Origin: an uncultured Prevotella sp.
GTDB lineage: Bacteria; Bacteroidota; Bacteroidia; Bacteroidales; Bacteroidaceae
Direction of reading: 5' to 3'
NCBI GenBank assembly: GCA_934230685.1
Contig: CAKQFF010000017.1
Location: 1-21,568, forward strand
Length of the DNA stretch: 21,568 nt
The position numbers were made by a program, and so were the translations under genes. The notes under the pieces are model-generated. The model did no database searches. It was not told the DNA's origin and saw nothing but the letters and a program-made list of their open reading frames with translations. Shown one piece after another: positions 9,376-17,213 of this stretch; position 1 is the stretch's first letter; each line of letters opens with the position of its first letter.

Positions 9376-9430
9376 AAAAAAAACACAGACAAAAGTAAAA
9401 TCATTGCTTTACTTTTGCCTGTGTTTTTTT
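9376..9430. terminator. Strong bidirectional intrinsic terminator
   Basis: The inner stem 9390-9399/9408-9417 is 10 bp and perfect (CAAAAGTAAA with TTTACTTTTG). One A/C mismatch follows, then an outer stem pairing ACACAG (9383-9388) with CTGTGT (9419-9424). The loop is 9400-9407. A-runs precede and T-runs follow the stem, so each strand has its own U-tract. It sits between waaA (ends 9368, plus) and the convergent adhesin-like gene (ends 9475, minus) and can end both transcripts. Confidence 0.9.
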
Positions 9431-9474
9431 ATTTTCAAATAGCAAGCCATATTAAGGCTGCTCTACATTTCTAT

Positions 9475-12400
9475 TTATTTCACTACAATCTTCTTTCCTT
9501 CCACAACATATACACCAGGTTTAAGTCCGCCCATATTGTCGGTCTGAGTCTTCATGCGCACTCCATCAATGGTGTATACGTCAAACTTATGTCCATTTGC
9601 CACAATCTCGCCTATTCCGGTAGGATTGCTGTGGAGTGTAGCTGGTGCCGATTCGTTGTTGTCGGCATATACAGCAGTCACCTGATAGAGATAGTATCCG
9701 TTTGCCGCACCCTCGTCGGTATAAGCAAGTTCAGAGGTAGAACCGAGCAACTTACCGTCTCTATATACATTGTATTTCACAGGTTTTCCACCGCCCACAT
9801 GATAGGTCACATCATCAATCATAAGGATATAGGCAGTTTCTGCCGGTGTCACATTGCGTATGGCAAAATGCTTTGCACCCTCTGGCAAGTCGGCTGTTAT
9901 CTCCTGCCAGTTGCCACCAGCCACCTCTACTGTCTTCAGCAGTTCGAAGTTGTTGATGTCGGTGTCACTCGTTGAATAACGTATTTCCACCTTCTGTTTC
10001 AAGTCTACCAACTCGCCTGTCATCTGGTTTGTGGCAGTCACATTGTTGGCATAGAAGCTGATAGTCTGAGCGTCGCCGGGAAGAGCAGGACTGATGAGCC
10101 AGTCGTCATTGTCCACAGTCTCCATATCAAAGGTGTAGATATTCATTATCGTACCGTGAACAGAAGCGAGGAACTGGTTTCCTCCATGAGCATTGAAGGT
10201 GTTGATGCCACCCGATGTCAAATCCACTCCACCGAAGTCATGCGGATTGAACACAATATAGGCAAATGGCTCACCCTGGTTCTCATACATGATCTCATTA
10301 CCGTTACTGTAGTATACAAAATCACCTGCCGAGAAGCCTTCGTCACCATCAAATGATGTCCATTCTCCGAAATCATAGAATTCCCACGGTGTGTAATCCT
10401 CGAAACCTTCGGTCTTGGCAGTCAAAGCCAATGGCTCATCCCAAGCTATCACAACGTTTCCACCTGTAGTCTCGGCACGTAAGTTGCGCACTGGCTGCAA
10501 GTCTGGGGCCTCCACAAGCAGAGTCTTCACAGCCTCATTGTTGCCTGCCATATTGTCGCCATTAGCTTCAACAACGGCCTTCACAGCCAATTCGCTTGCT
10601 TCCTCAAGCTTGTCCACCTTATAATCAAACTCAAACACGCGCACGTCCAACGCATTGATAGGCTCATCCTGCTTAAGCTCTTCCACCTGACTGCCGTTCA
10701 CATAGAGCTTCAGCTTATATGTGTCTACTGTCTCACTGCCCACGTTGGCTACTTTCACACGTACCTTAGTCGATTCGTTTCGCTTCACCTTCTTATCTGT
10801 CTCAACCTCAACAGCAAGATCCTTGGCCGCAAAGTCGCCAATGCGTATATTATCCAAGTACAGCATCTTCTGTTCAGTGACATCCGACATATCCGTCAAT
10901 GTGAATATTATCTGCACATATCGCTCACCCAAGAAAGCCGAGAGGTCGTGCCAGTTGGTTGTCCAATGGTCGTCTGCCTCGCTGATTTCCTGCTTCTTGA
11001 GCACTACCGGCTCCTTGCCAGGAGCTTTAGCCAATACAGTGAAGGTTCCCGACTTTGTGCTTGTCATCTGCTTATAGGCAAGCATCGGATGTGTTGTTCC
11101 TGCCAATGATATCTTGAATGTCTTCACGCCAACAGAGTCATTGCAGAATGTTTGCAGATACAGACTTCCTCCGTCCTCGTCGGCAGCCTCATCTACAGAG
11201 CGTCCTGCACCCGCCATTCCGAACGTTACGCCTTGTCCCTCGCCGAAAGGTATCAGGACATGGCTTTCCTTGCCACCGGCAAAGCTCTCGTGATATGGCA
11301 CAGTTTCGGGCTTGCCCAACAATATTGCGTTAGATATATTGGCACTTGTGCTTATACCAGTTGCGTTTTCAGCTGTAACAGCCAATTCTATCTCCCTTGG
11401 ATCTCCCTCGTCGGCTCCGAATCCCAAGTCGAAGTTCGTAACACCCTTTTCTGTCTTTGCCAACTCTTCTGCCAACTTTGGTTCTCCATAGTTGTTGTAG
11501 GTGACAGACGATATATGATAGACAACATCTTCGGGGAAGAATGCACCATCATGAGCTGCTTTTGCTGCATCCCAAGAAAGCACCACTTTAGCAGGATCGT
11601 CAGAGAGTGTTGGATTCTCTGGCGCTGCTGGCAGGTCAAGACCTATATACGCCGAAGTGGTGAATGACTCGCCATCACCCTCGTCGTTGTAAGGAATTAG
11701 AGTGAAAGCATTAATGCCTGCTACAGGTATGTCCTCCACAGCAGCAGTGTTTATGCTGCCTGGCTTATCTGTCTTCACGTCAGCCACCAACTTGCCGTTG
11801 AGCATAATCTTTACACCAGACAAAGCCGTCAATGCCGAACCATCGAATGCCTTTTCAGGAGATTTAAATTCTACAGTTGCCTTTAATGCGGCCGAGGCAT
11901 CAGGAGTCACCTTCACACCTGTCACCATAGCAGGCGACTTTGCTTCGGGAGCAGCTGTCACAGAAATATCATCCACATAGAGTGCTATCGTGAACGGGTC
12001 GCTGATTGCATGGAAACCTATATAGAACACACCGTCTTCAGTGGGCTGTATCTTCTGTACATACGACTTGTATTCCGTGTTAGCCACATCCGTTGATTCA
12101 AGTACAGTCTGAGTCATAGCCTCAACAGTGGCATCCTTACCGTACTTCACCTCAATGCGCTCAGGATACGTCTCCTGCACACAACGCAACTTGAAGTTCA
12201 CATAATAGCTCTTGCCCGCCTTCAGGTTTAGTCCTGGAGTTATGAGCCAGTCGTCAGCTTGGTTTTTGATGTTATAAACATACATGGCAGCGCCCTCGCC
12301 ATCGTGTAGGGAGTGGTTCCATGTGCCGCTCTCGCTATACTGACTTGGTGCTCTGTCGCCATTGACATCAATCACGGTGAACTGTTCCCATTGGTCTGCC

Positions 12401-12699
12401 GTATTAAAGTCGGCACTCCACCCAGCATCAAAGACAGCAGGAGCCGACTTACAAGACTTTGCAACCAAAGCGTTGCCAACAGCCTTACGATGTTTCTTAC
12501 CAGTTGTCAAACCTGGTGTCAACCGTTTTTCCACAGCATTGTCCCTTACCTTCAGGGATGTTGCTTCACCATATTTTTTTGCCAACTGCTCAGTACGATG
12601 TCCTTGAAGGAGCTTTCTGTCAGTTATGGTCTGGGCATTGGCCAACGGAGTTGCCAGCAAGAATCCAATGCCGAGGAACAAAGTCTGTTTTTTGTCCAT
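9475..12699 (-). CDS. Secreted multidomain choice-of-anchor J / adhesin-like protein with T9SS-type C-terminal tail
   Basis: A 1074-residue exported protein with a signal peptide (MDKKQTLFLGIGFLLATPLA, cleavage near NAQ). Visible modules: a choice-of-anchor J/cleaved-adhesin-like domain at about 85-250 (DDWLITPGL, YVDDISV); Fn3-like segments to about 465; a second jelly-roll-like segment at about 470-622 (LYLDNIRIGD); a CARDB-like beta sandwich at about 627-728 (VANVGSETVDTYKLKLYVNG); a third anchor-J-like domain at about 764-968 (DDWLISPAL, IDDVTYHV); an Fn3-like stretch; and a tail (VYTIDGVRM, LKPGVYVVEGKKIVVK) typical of type IX secretion sorting domains. Comparable proteins of Porphyromonas and Prevotella are surface-attached adhesin or protease-associated modules. 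I see no catalytic domain. A longer frame exists up to 12858 but lies upstream of the promoter. Ligand unknown. Confidence 0.88.
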   Translation of the reverse strand: MDKKQTLFLGIGFLLATPLANAQTITDRKLLQGHRTEQLAKKYGEATSLKVRDNAVEKRLTPGLTTGKKHRKAVGNALVAKSCKSAPAVFDAGWSADFNTADQWEQFTVIDVNGDRAPSQYSESGTWNHSLHDGEGAAMYVYNIKNQADDWLITPGLNLKAGKSYYVNFKLRCVQETYPERIEVKYGKDATVEAMTQTVLESTDVANTEYKSYVQKIQPTEDGVFYIGFHAISDPFTIALYVDDISVTAAPEAKSPAMVTGVKVTPDASAALKATVEFKSPEKAFDGSALTALSGVKIMLNGKLVADVKTDKPGSINTAAVEDIPVAGINAFTLIPYNDEGDGESFTTSAYIGLDLPAAPENPTLSDDPAKVVLSWDAAKAAHDGAFFPEDVVYHISSVTYNNYGEPKLAEELAKTEKGVTNFDLGFGADEGDPREIELAVTAENATGISTSANISNAILLGKPETVPYHESFAGGKESHVLIPFGEGQGVTFGMAGAGRSVDEAADEDGGSLYLQTFCNDSVGVKTFKISLAGTTHPMLAYKQMTSTKSGTFTVLAKAPGKEPVVLKKQEISEADDHWTTNWHDLSAFLGERYVQIIFTLTDMSDVTEQKMLYLDNIRIGDFAAKDLAVEVETDKKVKRNESTKVRVKVANVGSETVDTYKLKLYVNGSQVEELKQDEPINALDVRVFEFDYKVDKLEEASELAVKAVVEANGDNMAGNNEAVKTLLVEAPDLQPVRNLRAETTGGNVVIAWDEPLALTAKTEGFEDYTPWEFYDFGEWTSFDGDEGFSAGDFVYYSNGNEIMYENQGEPFAYIVFNPHDFGGVDLTSGGINTFNAHGGNQFLASVHGTIMNIYTFDMETVDNDDWLISPALPGDAQTISFYANNVTATNQMTGELVDLKQKVEIRYSTSDTDINNFELLKTVEVAGGNWQEITADLPEGAKHFAIRNVTPAETAYILMIDDVTYHVGGGKPVKYNVYRDGKLLGSTSELAYTDEGAANGYYLYQVTAVYADNNESAPATLHSNPTGIGEIVANGHKFDVYTIDGVRMKTQTDNMGGLKPGVYVVEGKKIVVK

Positions 12700-12802
12700 A
12701 AATTTAAGTTTAATGAGTGAAGTAAAAAAACAATAGCACAAGCCCCCTTTGCCTCCATGTCCTAAACAAACGGCATTCAGCTGCAAACGAAGCAATTTAC
12801 TG

Positions 12803-12835
12803 CAAAGATATAACAAATCTTTTATATTTTGCAAA
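12803..12835 (-). promoter_or_regulatory. Promoter for the adhesin-like gene
   Basis: On the minus strand a -33 TTTG (12832-12835) and an exact -7 box TATCTTTG (12803-12810) are 21 bases apart, close to the Bacteroidota consensus. The transcript should start near 12796, giving an unusually long leader of about 95 bases before the ATG at 12699. This placement excludes the in-frame ATG at 12858 as the start. Confidence 0.7.
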
Positions 12836-12887
12836 TTATATGTATAAAAAGTAGGCAATTTGAAATTTACTATTTGGTTTCTCCAAG

Positions 12888-12938
12888 ATGGAGATACTTA
12901 CACCAGACGAATTGGTGGAAAGAATCAATAGAGGATAA
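12888..12938 (+). pseudogene. Possible 5' remnant of a lost gene (16 codons)
   Basis: A 16-residue reading frame, MEILTPDELVERINRG, ends at TAA. The pattern LTPDEL..RIN.G resembles the first residues of AlbA_2-type DNA-binding/ATPase accessory proteins common in Bacteroidales. The match is from memory and too short to prove. It lies in a non-coding gap next to other debris, so a truncated gene start is the likeliest reading. Confidence 0.25.
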
Positions 12939-12964
12939 ATACACCTTACTATATATGTATAGTT

Positions 12965-13090
12965 TTAATAGGTTCGCCATGGCAGAAGTTTGGACTCATC
13001 GCCAATGAGTTTCTTTCTGTCATCTGTCAGTTTCTCAATGTCGGCATCATCAACCTTAGCCTTGATTTTTATCCCAAATCGGTCATTAGG
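12965..13090 (-). pseudogene. Possible C-terminal gene remnant ending in LLPWRTY
   Basis: The minus-strand frame runs from the left arm of the 26-bp inverted repeat to a TAA at 12965. It encodes a hydrophilic, ordinary-looking tail (KAKVDDADIEKLTDDRKKL, then LLPWRTY). The composition looks protein-like, but no start, promoter or family is recognisable. The frame can be extended to an ATG at 13147 only by reading through the palindrome, which makes that extension artificial. Probably the 3' scrap of a deleted gene. Confidence 0.25.
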
Positions 13091-13138
13091 ATTTCTCTTT
13101 GCCGTACGACACAGAGAAATCCTAATGACCGATTTGGG
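13073..13138. repeat. Perfect 26-bp inverted repeat with 14-base spacer
   Basis: The arms 13073-13098 and 13113-13138 are exact reverse complements (outer end CCCAAATCGG, inner end TTTCTCT). The spacer 13099-13112 contains the self-complementary CGTACG. The right arm abuts an 8-base palindrome GTTTAAAC (13138-13145). It lies 43 bases past the stop of the GH3 gene. Neither side has a T-run, so it does not look like a standard intrinsic terminator, though it would fold very stably in RNA and could extrude as a cruciform in DNA. Its left arm is continuous with the remnant frame at 12965-13090, which suggests the right arm is an inverted copy. Function or origin unresolved. Confidence 0.9.
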
Positions 13139-13181
13139 TTTAAACAACTTCTTAGTAACATACCATTATGTAAAACTTAGA

Positions 13182-15521
13182 CTACAGTTCGAACACTCCC
13201 TTCAGACGGATATCATTCGAAGCAGCCCCTACCATCACGCGGAACGTACCCGGTTCAACCACCTGCTTCATTTCAAAGTTATAAATGGCCAAATCTTCTT
13301 TTCTCAAGTGAAAAATCAAAGTCCGACTCTCATCTTTTTTTAAATGTATCCGTTCAAAAGCTTTCAACTGAATCGGAGCCTGCGACACCGAAGCTACCTC
13401 GTCACAGATGTACAACTGAACCACTTCGTCGCCGTCGCAGTCGCCTACATTCTGCACTGTGCAACGGACTGTCTGTAAAACCTCCTTGCCGTCACCTGGT
13501 TGGATTTGCAACTGACTATAGGCAAATTTCGTGTAACTCAATCCATAACCAAAAGCATACAGAGGCGTACCTTTCTCTTCCACATAATCGCGCGGAGTTC
13601 CCTGCGAATAGTAAACCGGCAGTTGGCCTTCACTGCGCGGAACCGATACCGGCAACCGACCCGCCGGATTATAATCTCCAAACAGCACATCGGCAATGGC
13701 GGCGCCACCTTGTTCACCTGGATACCAAGCCGTAAGCAAAGCCTGCGCTCTCCTACTGGCTAAATTCATGTTTAGCGGACGACCTTGAATATAAATCACG
13801 ACCAACGGTTTGCCCGTCGCTGCCACAGCTTCAATCAACGCTTCCTGATTACCAAGCAGACGAAGCGTACTACGATCAAAACCTTCTCCACAATCCATAT
13901 CGGTTAACACTTGAATACCTTCCGAAACAGTAGCAGCCCCCGTACTGATGTATTTCGTTTTGAAGTCACGAGCACTGGAGCCACCAACCACCAACACTAC
14001 GGCATCGGCCGCGCGGGCAGCAGCAACAGCAGCAGGGATTTCACTTTGTGTCGTATCACGAATTGCACAACCTTTTACATACGTCAACCGGGTTGTACCA
14101 CTGACTGCCTGACGGATTCCATCGAGCACCGTTGTAATGGCTGCACGTTCCTGCGGAGCCGTATAGTCACCCAACTGATTATACATGGCATCAGCATTGG
14201 GACCGATGACCGCCAAATGGCCTATCGATTTGTTCAGCGGAAGAATTCCATCATTCTTCAGCAATACCACTCCTTCACGAGCCACCTCACGGGCCAGTTG
14301 CCGATGGGATTGAGACCGTACCAGCTGACGGGCCTTCTCCGGTGAGACATACGGATTCTCGAACAGTCCCATGCGGAACTTCAGTCGCAACACATTGGCC
14401 ACCGCCCGGTCCAGCTCCTTCAAGGTGATCTGACCAGTTTCCAACGCATTCTTCAAGTTTTTGCCAAAAGCATTGCCTCCGAGGTCCATATCCAAGCCCG
14501 CCTTCAAAGCCAAAGCAGCTGCTTCCTGGTTATTCTTAGCCACACGGGCACTTGTTATGCCTTCAATGCTCAACAAATCGGAATAAACAAAACCACGGAA
14601 TCCCCATTGTTGACGAAGCACATCCGTCAACAGGAAACGATTACAAGTTGAGGGTACACCATCAATCGAATTATAGGAAGTCATCAAGGTTCCCACACCA
14701 GCCTCAACTGCCTTCTTGAAAGGCGGCAAGTAGTCAGAAAACAACTGCCTAAGTCCGACATTAGCTTGAGCACCATTATGCCCTCCTTCCGGGATGCCAT
14801 AAGCTGCAAAATGCTTCAAGGTTGAAAAGAGATGCTTGCCATCATCAGCAGCCTTACCCTGCATCCCTTTCATAAAGGAAACTCCCAGGATGGAGGTCAA
14901 TACAGGATCTTCGCCAAAAGTCTCCTCCATACGCGACCACCGCGGATCACGAGCAACATCAAGTACAGGACCATAACCTATATTTGCTCCTTGCAGGCGC
15001 GCTTCCAAAGCAATGGCCTCACCCATGCTGTACATCAAAGAATCATTCCACGTACTGGCTTGTGCCAAAGAAGTGGGAAACACCGTAGTACCGATAGCCA
15101 TGTGCCCATGGGGACATTCCTCTGCAAAAAGCACCGGAATACCCAAACGCGTTTCTTCTACTGCATAGCGCTGTAAAGCATTCAAAGCTTGAGCGGATTG
15201 CTCCGGAGACAGCCCAGTCTCGAGGGTCTTTTGGGTCCATGGGTCGGCACGAAGAACAGCCCAAAACGATCCGATAGGAACTTGACTCATCTTCTCTTTG
15301 TACAAGGCTGAGGGTTCAATCCCCCGTTCGGTCTTCGTGTACATTTCCCACCCTAGCGGGCAACAAAGCTGTCCCACCTTTTCTTCTACGGTCATGCGAT
15401 TGAGTAAGTCCGTCACCCGCTCTTCTACCGGCACCTGGGCTTGCTTGTAGACCGGTACCTGAGCCGAAAGAGCAAAGTGGCAGGTCCATAGACATGTCAC
15501 CCAAAGTAGCTTCTTTTTCAT
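13182..15521 (-). CDS. GH3 family glycoside hydrolase (beta-glucosidase/beta-xylosidase type), secreted
   Basis: A 779-residue exo-acting glycosidase of family GH3, removing beta-linked sugars from the non-reducing end. A signal peptide (MKKKLLWVTCLWTCHFALSA) directs export. The order is: a TIM barrel, an alpha/beta sandwich and a C-terminal Fn3-like domain (about 685-765). The nucleophile is predicted as D315 in VYSDLLS; K236-H237 in LKHFAAYG is the conserved substrate-binding pair; E546 in CGEGFDR is the best acid/base candidate. The segment FAEECPHGH...TVFPTSL (about 132-151) resembles GH3 xylosidases and glucosidases. The ATG overlaps the TGA of the GH29 gene (ATGA at 15518-15521), implying translational coupling. 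Codon use is less C-biased than in gltX or priA, consistent with transfer. The exact sugar is not readable from sequence alone. Confidence 0.92.
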   Translation of the reverse strand: MKKKLLWVTCLWTCHFALSAQVPVYKQAQVPVEERVTDLLNRMTVEEKVGQLCCPLGWEMYTKTERGIEPSALYKEKMSQVPIGSFWAVLRADPWTQKTLETGLSPEQSAQALNALQRYAVEETRLGIPVLFAEECPHGHMAIGTTVFPTSLAQASTWNDSLMYSMGEAIALEARLQGANIGYGPVLDVARDPRWSRMEETFGEDPVLTSILGVSFMKGMQGKAADDGKHLFSTLKHFAAYGIPEGGHNGAQANVGLRQLFSDYLPPFKKAVEAGVGTLMTSYNSIDGVPSTCNRFLLTDVLRQQWGFRGFVYSDLLSIEGITSARVAKNNQEAAALALKAGLDMDLGGNAFGKNLKNALETGQITLKELDRAVANVLRLKFRMGLFENPYVSPEKARQLVRSQSHRQLAREVAREGVVLLKNDGILPLNKSIGHLAVIGPNADAMYNQLGDYTAPQERAAITTVLDGIRQAVSGTTRLTYVKGCAIRDTTQSEIPAAVAAARAADAVVLVVGGSSARDFKTKYISTGAATVSEGIQVLTDMDCGEGFDRSTLRLLGNQEALIEAVAATGKPLVVIYIQGRPLNMNLASRRAQALLTAWYPGEQGGAAIADVLFGDYNPAGRLPVSVPRSEGQLPVYYSQGTPRDYVEEKGTPLYAFGYGLSYTKFAYSQLQIQPGDGKEVLQTVRCTVQNVGDCDGDEVVQLYICDEVASVSQAPIQLKAFERIHLKKDESRTLIFHLRKEDLAIYNFEMKQVVEPGTFRVMVGAASNDIRLKGVFEL

Positions 15522-16927
15522 GTATAAAATTTAAACGTTATTTTTTTCAATGTAAACTGAATAGCAATTGGTTCATTCTTCAATCCTGCCGGCAAAGTCA
15601 CTTTGACCTTTTCTCCGTCACGCGAATATTTCAAGCGTTTGTTTCCTTTCAGCAATTTCATGGAACCAGTAGGTACATTACCTGTCCATTCCAGCGTTTC
15701 AGGCAATTCTTCACCCTCGGGCAGTGCATAAATAGCGTACAAGGTCTTGCCATCCTTATCAGCTGTAAACCAAATATTGCCATCGTGGTAAACCGATGTA
15801 ATACGAGTATTGTAAATAGCTTTACCATTCGCACGCAACCATTCGCCCACTTCATGCAAACGTTCCACCACACCTTCTTCTATGACACCATCAGGCGTAG
15901 GACCAACACCCAACAGTAGGCAACCACCCTTGGCTGTGATTTCCGCCAAAATGTTAATAACCTTCTGAGGCGACTTGAAAGGAGCATTGGGAACCCATCC
16001 CCAGTCGTTGCTCAACGTAATACAGCTTTCCCACGGATAGTCCAGCTGGGTTTCGGGGATTCCCCGTTCTGGAGTCTGATAGTTCTCGTTCTTGCCTCGG
16101 ATGCTTCGGTCGACAGAAATCAAACCTGGATGTTTTTGTCGAGCTTTAGCCAAAATACCATCCAAGTCAATGTCATCACCGGTAATCCAACCACCATCCA
16201 ACCACAAAATATCAAACGAGCCATAGTCGCTCATCAGTTCGTTCAATTGGTTTTGTGTGAAGGTTTGATAGTTCTTCCACCAGTCCGGATGACGTTCCTT
16301 CTTATAATTGATGCGACGATTTGGCGTAGCGAAATACGGATTCCAGAACCACTCGCAATGCCAGTCGGGTTTCGAGAAGTAGCATCCCATCATGAACCCC
16401 CGTTTGCGGAATGTATCGAAAACATGTAAGGCTACGTTCTTTTTCGGATGATTTTTGAACGCTCCATGAGCGATGGAGAAATCGGTATATTTCGAGTCGA
16501 ACATACAGAAACCGTCATGATGCTTAGTTGTAAAAATCATGTATTTCATGCCGGCATCCTGCATTACGTCAGCCCATTGTTCTGGGTTGAAGTTCACTGG
16601 ATTCAGTTTGTCCTTCAAGCCGAAATACCATTTCTTGTATTCATCGTACGGCAGTTTTTCCTTGCGCGAAATCCAATCCACGTCCTCGGAACAGATAGAC
16701 CAGGATTCCACAATACCGGGAACCGAGTAAAGTCCCCAGTGGAATAGCACCCCGAACTTCTTGTCCTGCCAGTGATCCAGTTTGTCGAGTATCTGTTTGT
16801 CGGTAGGCCACACATAATCAGTTGACTTGGATTGTTGATGAACAAATCCCTGTACTTGTTGGGCCTGTGCACCCAGTGTCAGTGCGGAGCATACCATAAC
16901 AGCAAAGATGTTTTTCAGTGTTTTCAT
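15518..16927 (-). CDS. GH29 family alpha-L-fucosidase, secreted
   Basis: A 469-residue retaining alpha-L-fucosidase of family GH29, cleaving terminal fucose from glycans. The signal peptide is MKTLKNIFAVMVCSALTLGA, with cleavage near QAQ. Catalytic-domain marks: FHWGLYS (62-68), the conserved TKHHDGF (134-140), and FDILWLDGGW (238-247) with D244 as the predicted nucleophile. E287 in TPERG fits the position of the acid/base in many GH29 enzymes. A short beta domain completes the protein; no carbohydrate-binding module or T9SS tail is seen, so a periplasmic location is likely. It is the first gene of the GH29-GH3 pair, and its stop overlaps the next start by ATGA. Host mucin or blood-group glycans, or plant fucosylated glycans, are both plausible sources. 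Confidence 0.94.
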   Translation of the reverse strand: MKTLKNIFAVMVCSALTLGAQAQQVQGFVHQQSKSTDYVWPTDKQILDKLDHWQDKKFGVLFHWGLYSVPGIVESWSICSEDVDWISRKEKLPYDEYKKWYFGLKDKLNPVNFNPEQWADVMQDAGMKYMIFTTKHHDGFCMFDSKYTDFSIAHGAFKNHPKKNVALHVFDTFRKRGFMMGCYFSKPDWHCEWFWNPYFATPNRRINYKKERHPDWWKNYQTFTQNQLNELMSDYGSFDILWLDGGWITGDDIDLDGILAKARQKHPGLISVDRSIRGKNENYQTPERGIPETQLDYPWESCITLSNDWGWVPNAPFKSPQKVINILAEITAKGGCLLLGVGPTPDGVIEEGVVERLHEVGEWLRANGKAIYNTRITSVYHDGNIWFTADKDGKTLYAIYALPEGEELPETLEWTGNVPTGSMKLLKGNKRLKYSRDGEKVKVTLPAGLKNEPIAIQFTLKKITFKFYT

Positions 16928-16950
16928 AAACGAGTATTTAAGTAACTGTT

Positions 16951-16958
16951 CAAAATTA
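16951..16958 (-). promoter_or_regulatory. Putative -7 box for the GH29-GH3 operon
   Basis: The minus strand reads TAATTTTG, an exact TAnnTTTG match, 24 bases upstream of the GH29 ATG at 16927. No TTTG lies at the expected -33 spacing, so an activator may be needed or the match is fortuitous. The rest of the gap to 17074 holds no recognisable gene. Confidence 0.45.
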
Positions 16959-17074
16959 ATTTTTAGGGTGTCCAGTTAGATGTTCCGAAAAACAGATGCA
17001 GAAATCACCCATTAAGTTATTAATATAACGCTCTGATATTTAACGTTTTAAGCAACGAAATAGTTCTTTAAAAA

Positions 17075-17106
17075 TTTGCATACCTCGTTGATTTTTAGTA
17101 ACTTTG
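17075..17106 (+). promoter_or_regulatory. Consensus promoter driving the transposase-like remnant
   Basis: TTTG (17075-17078), a 20-base spacer and TAACTTTG (17099-17106) form the best Bacteroidota promoter in the window. It lies 27 bases upstream of the ATG at 17133. It now drives only a 26-codon frame and points toward a gene on the opposite strand, so it may still produce antisense RNA. Confidence 0.65.
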
Positions 17107-17132
17107 AATGTAATTTCAAGATACGTAAATCA

Positions 17133-17213
17133 ATGAAAAAGTTAGATTCAAACCAAGATAAAGAGTCACTCCTTGAGGAGCTAAAACGTCTTCGTAAAGA
17201 GAACAAGAAATGA
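17133..17213 (+). pseudogene. Truncated 5' end of a probable insertion-sequence gene (OrfA-like)
   Basis: This 26-residue frame starts MKKLDSNQDKESLLEELKRL and ends at a TGA after KENKK. The charged, leucine-spaced coiled-coil start is what one sees in small DNA-binding first proteins (OrfA) of IS3-like elements, but 26 residues cannot fix the family. Promoter and start codon are intact while the rest is absent. Immediately to the right the sequence becomes the truncated AAA-ATPase-like gene on the other strand, so a deletion probably removed the remainder of the element. The left boundary of the element is unknown; it may lie in the gap at about 16960-17070. Confidence 0.4.

Noticed and set aside
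12700-12858. Upstream ATG extending the adhesin-like protein by 53 residues
   Set aside because: It would put a non-signal sequence before a clear signal peptide, and the ATG lies upstream of the predicted promoter.
13073-13138. Reading the 26-bp inverted repeat as a normal intrinsic terminator or a CRISPR unit
   Set aside because: No T-run follows on either strand, and there is only a single palindromic unit without spaced repeats.
13182-16927. Calling the glycosidase pair a complete polysaccharide utilisation locus
   Set aside because: No SusC/SusD pair, sensor or regulator is present within the window on either side.
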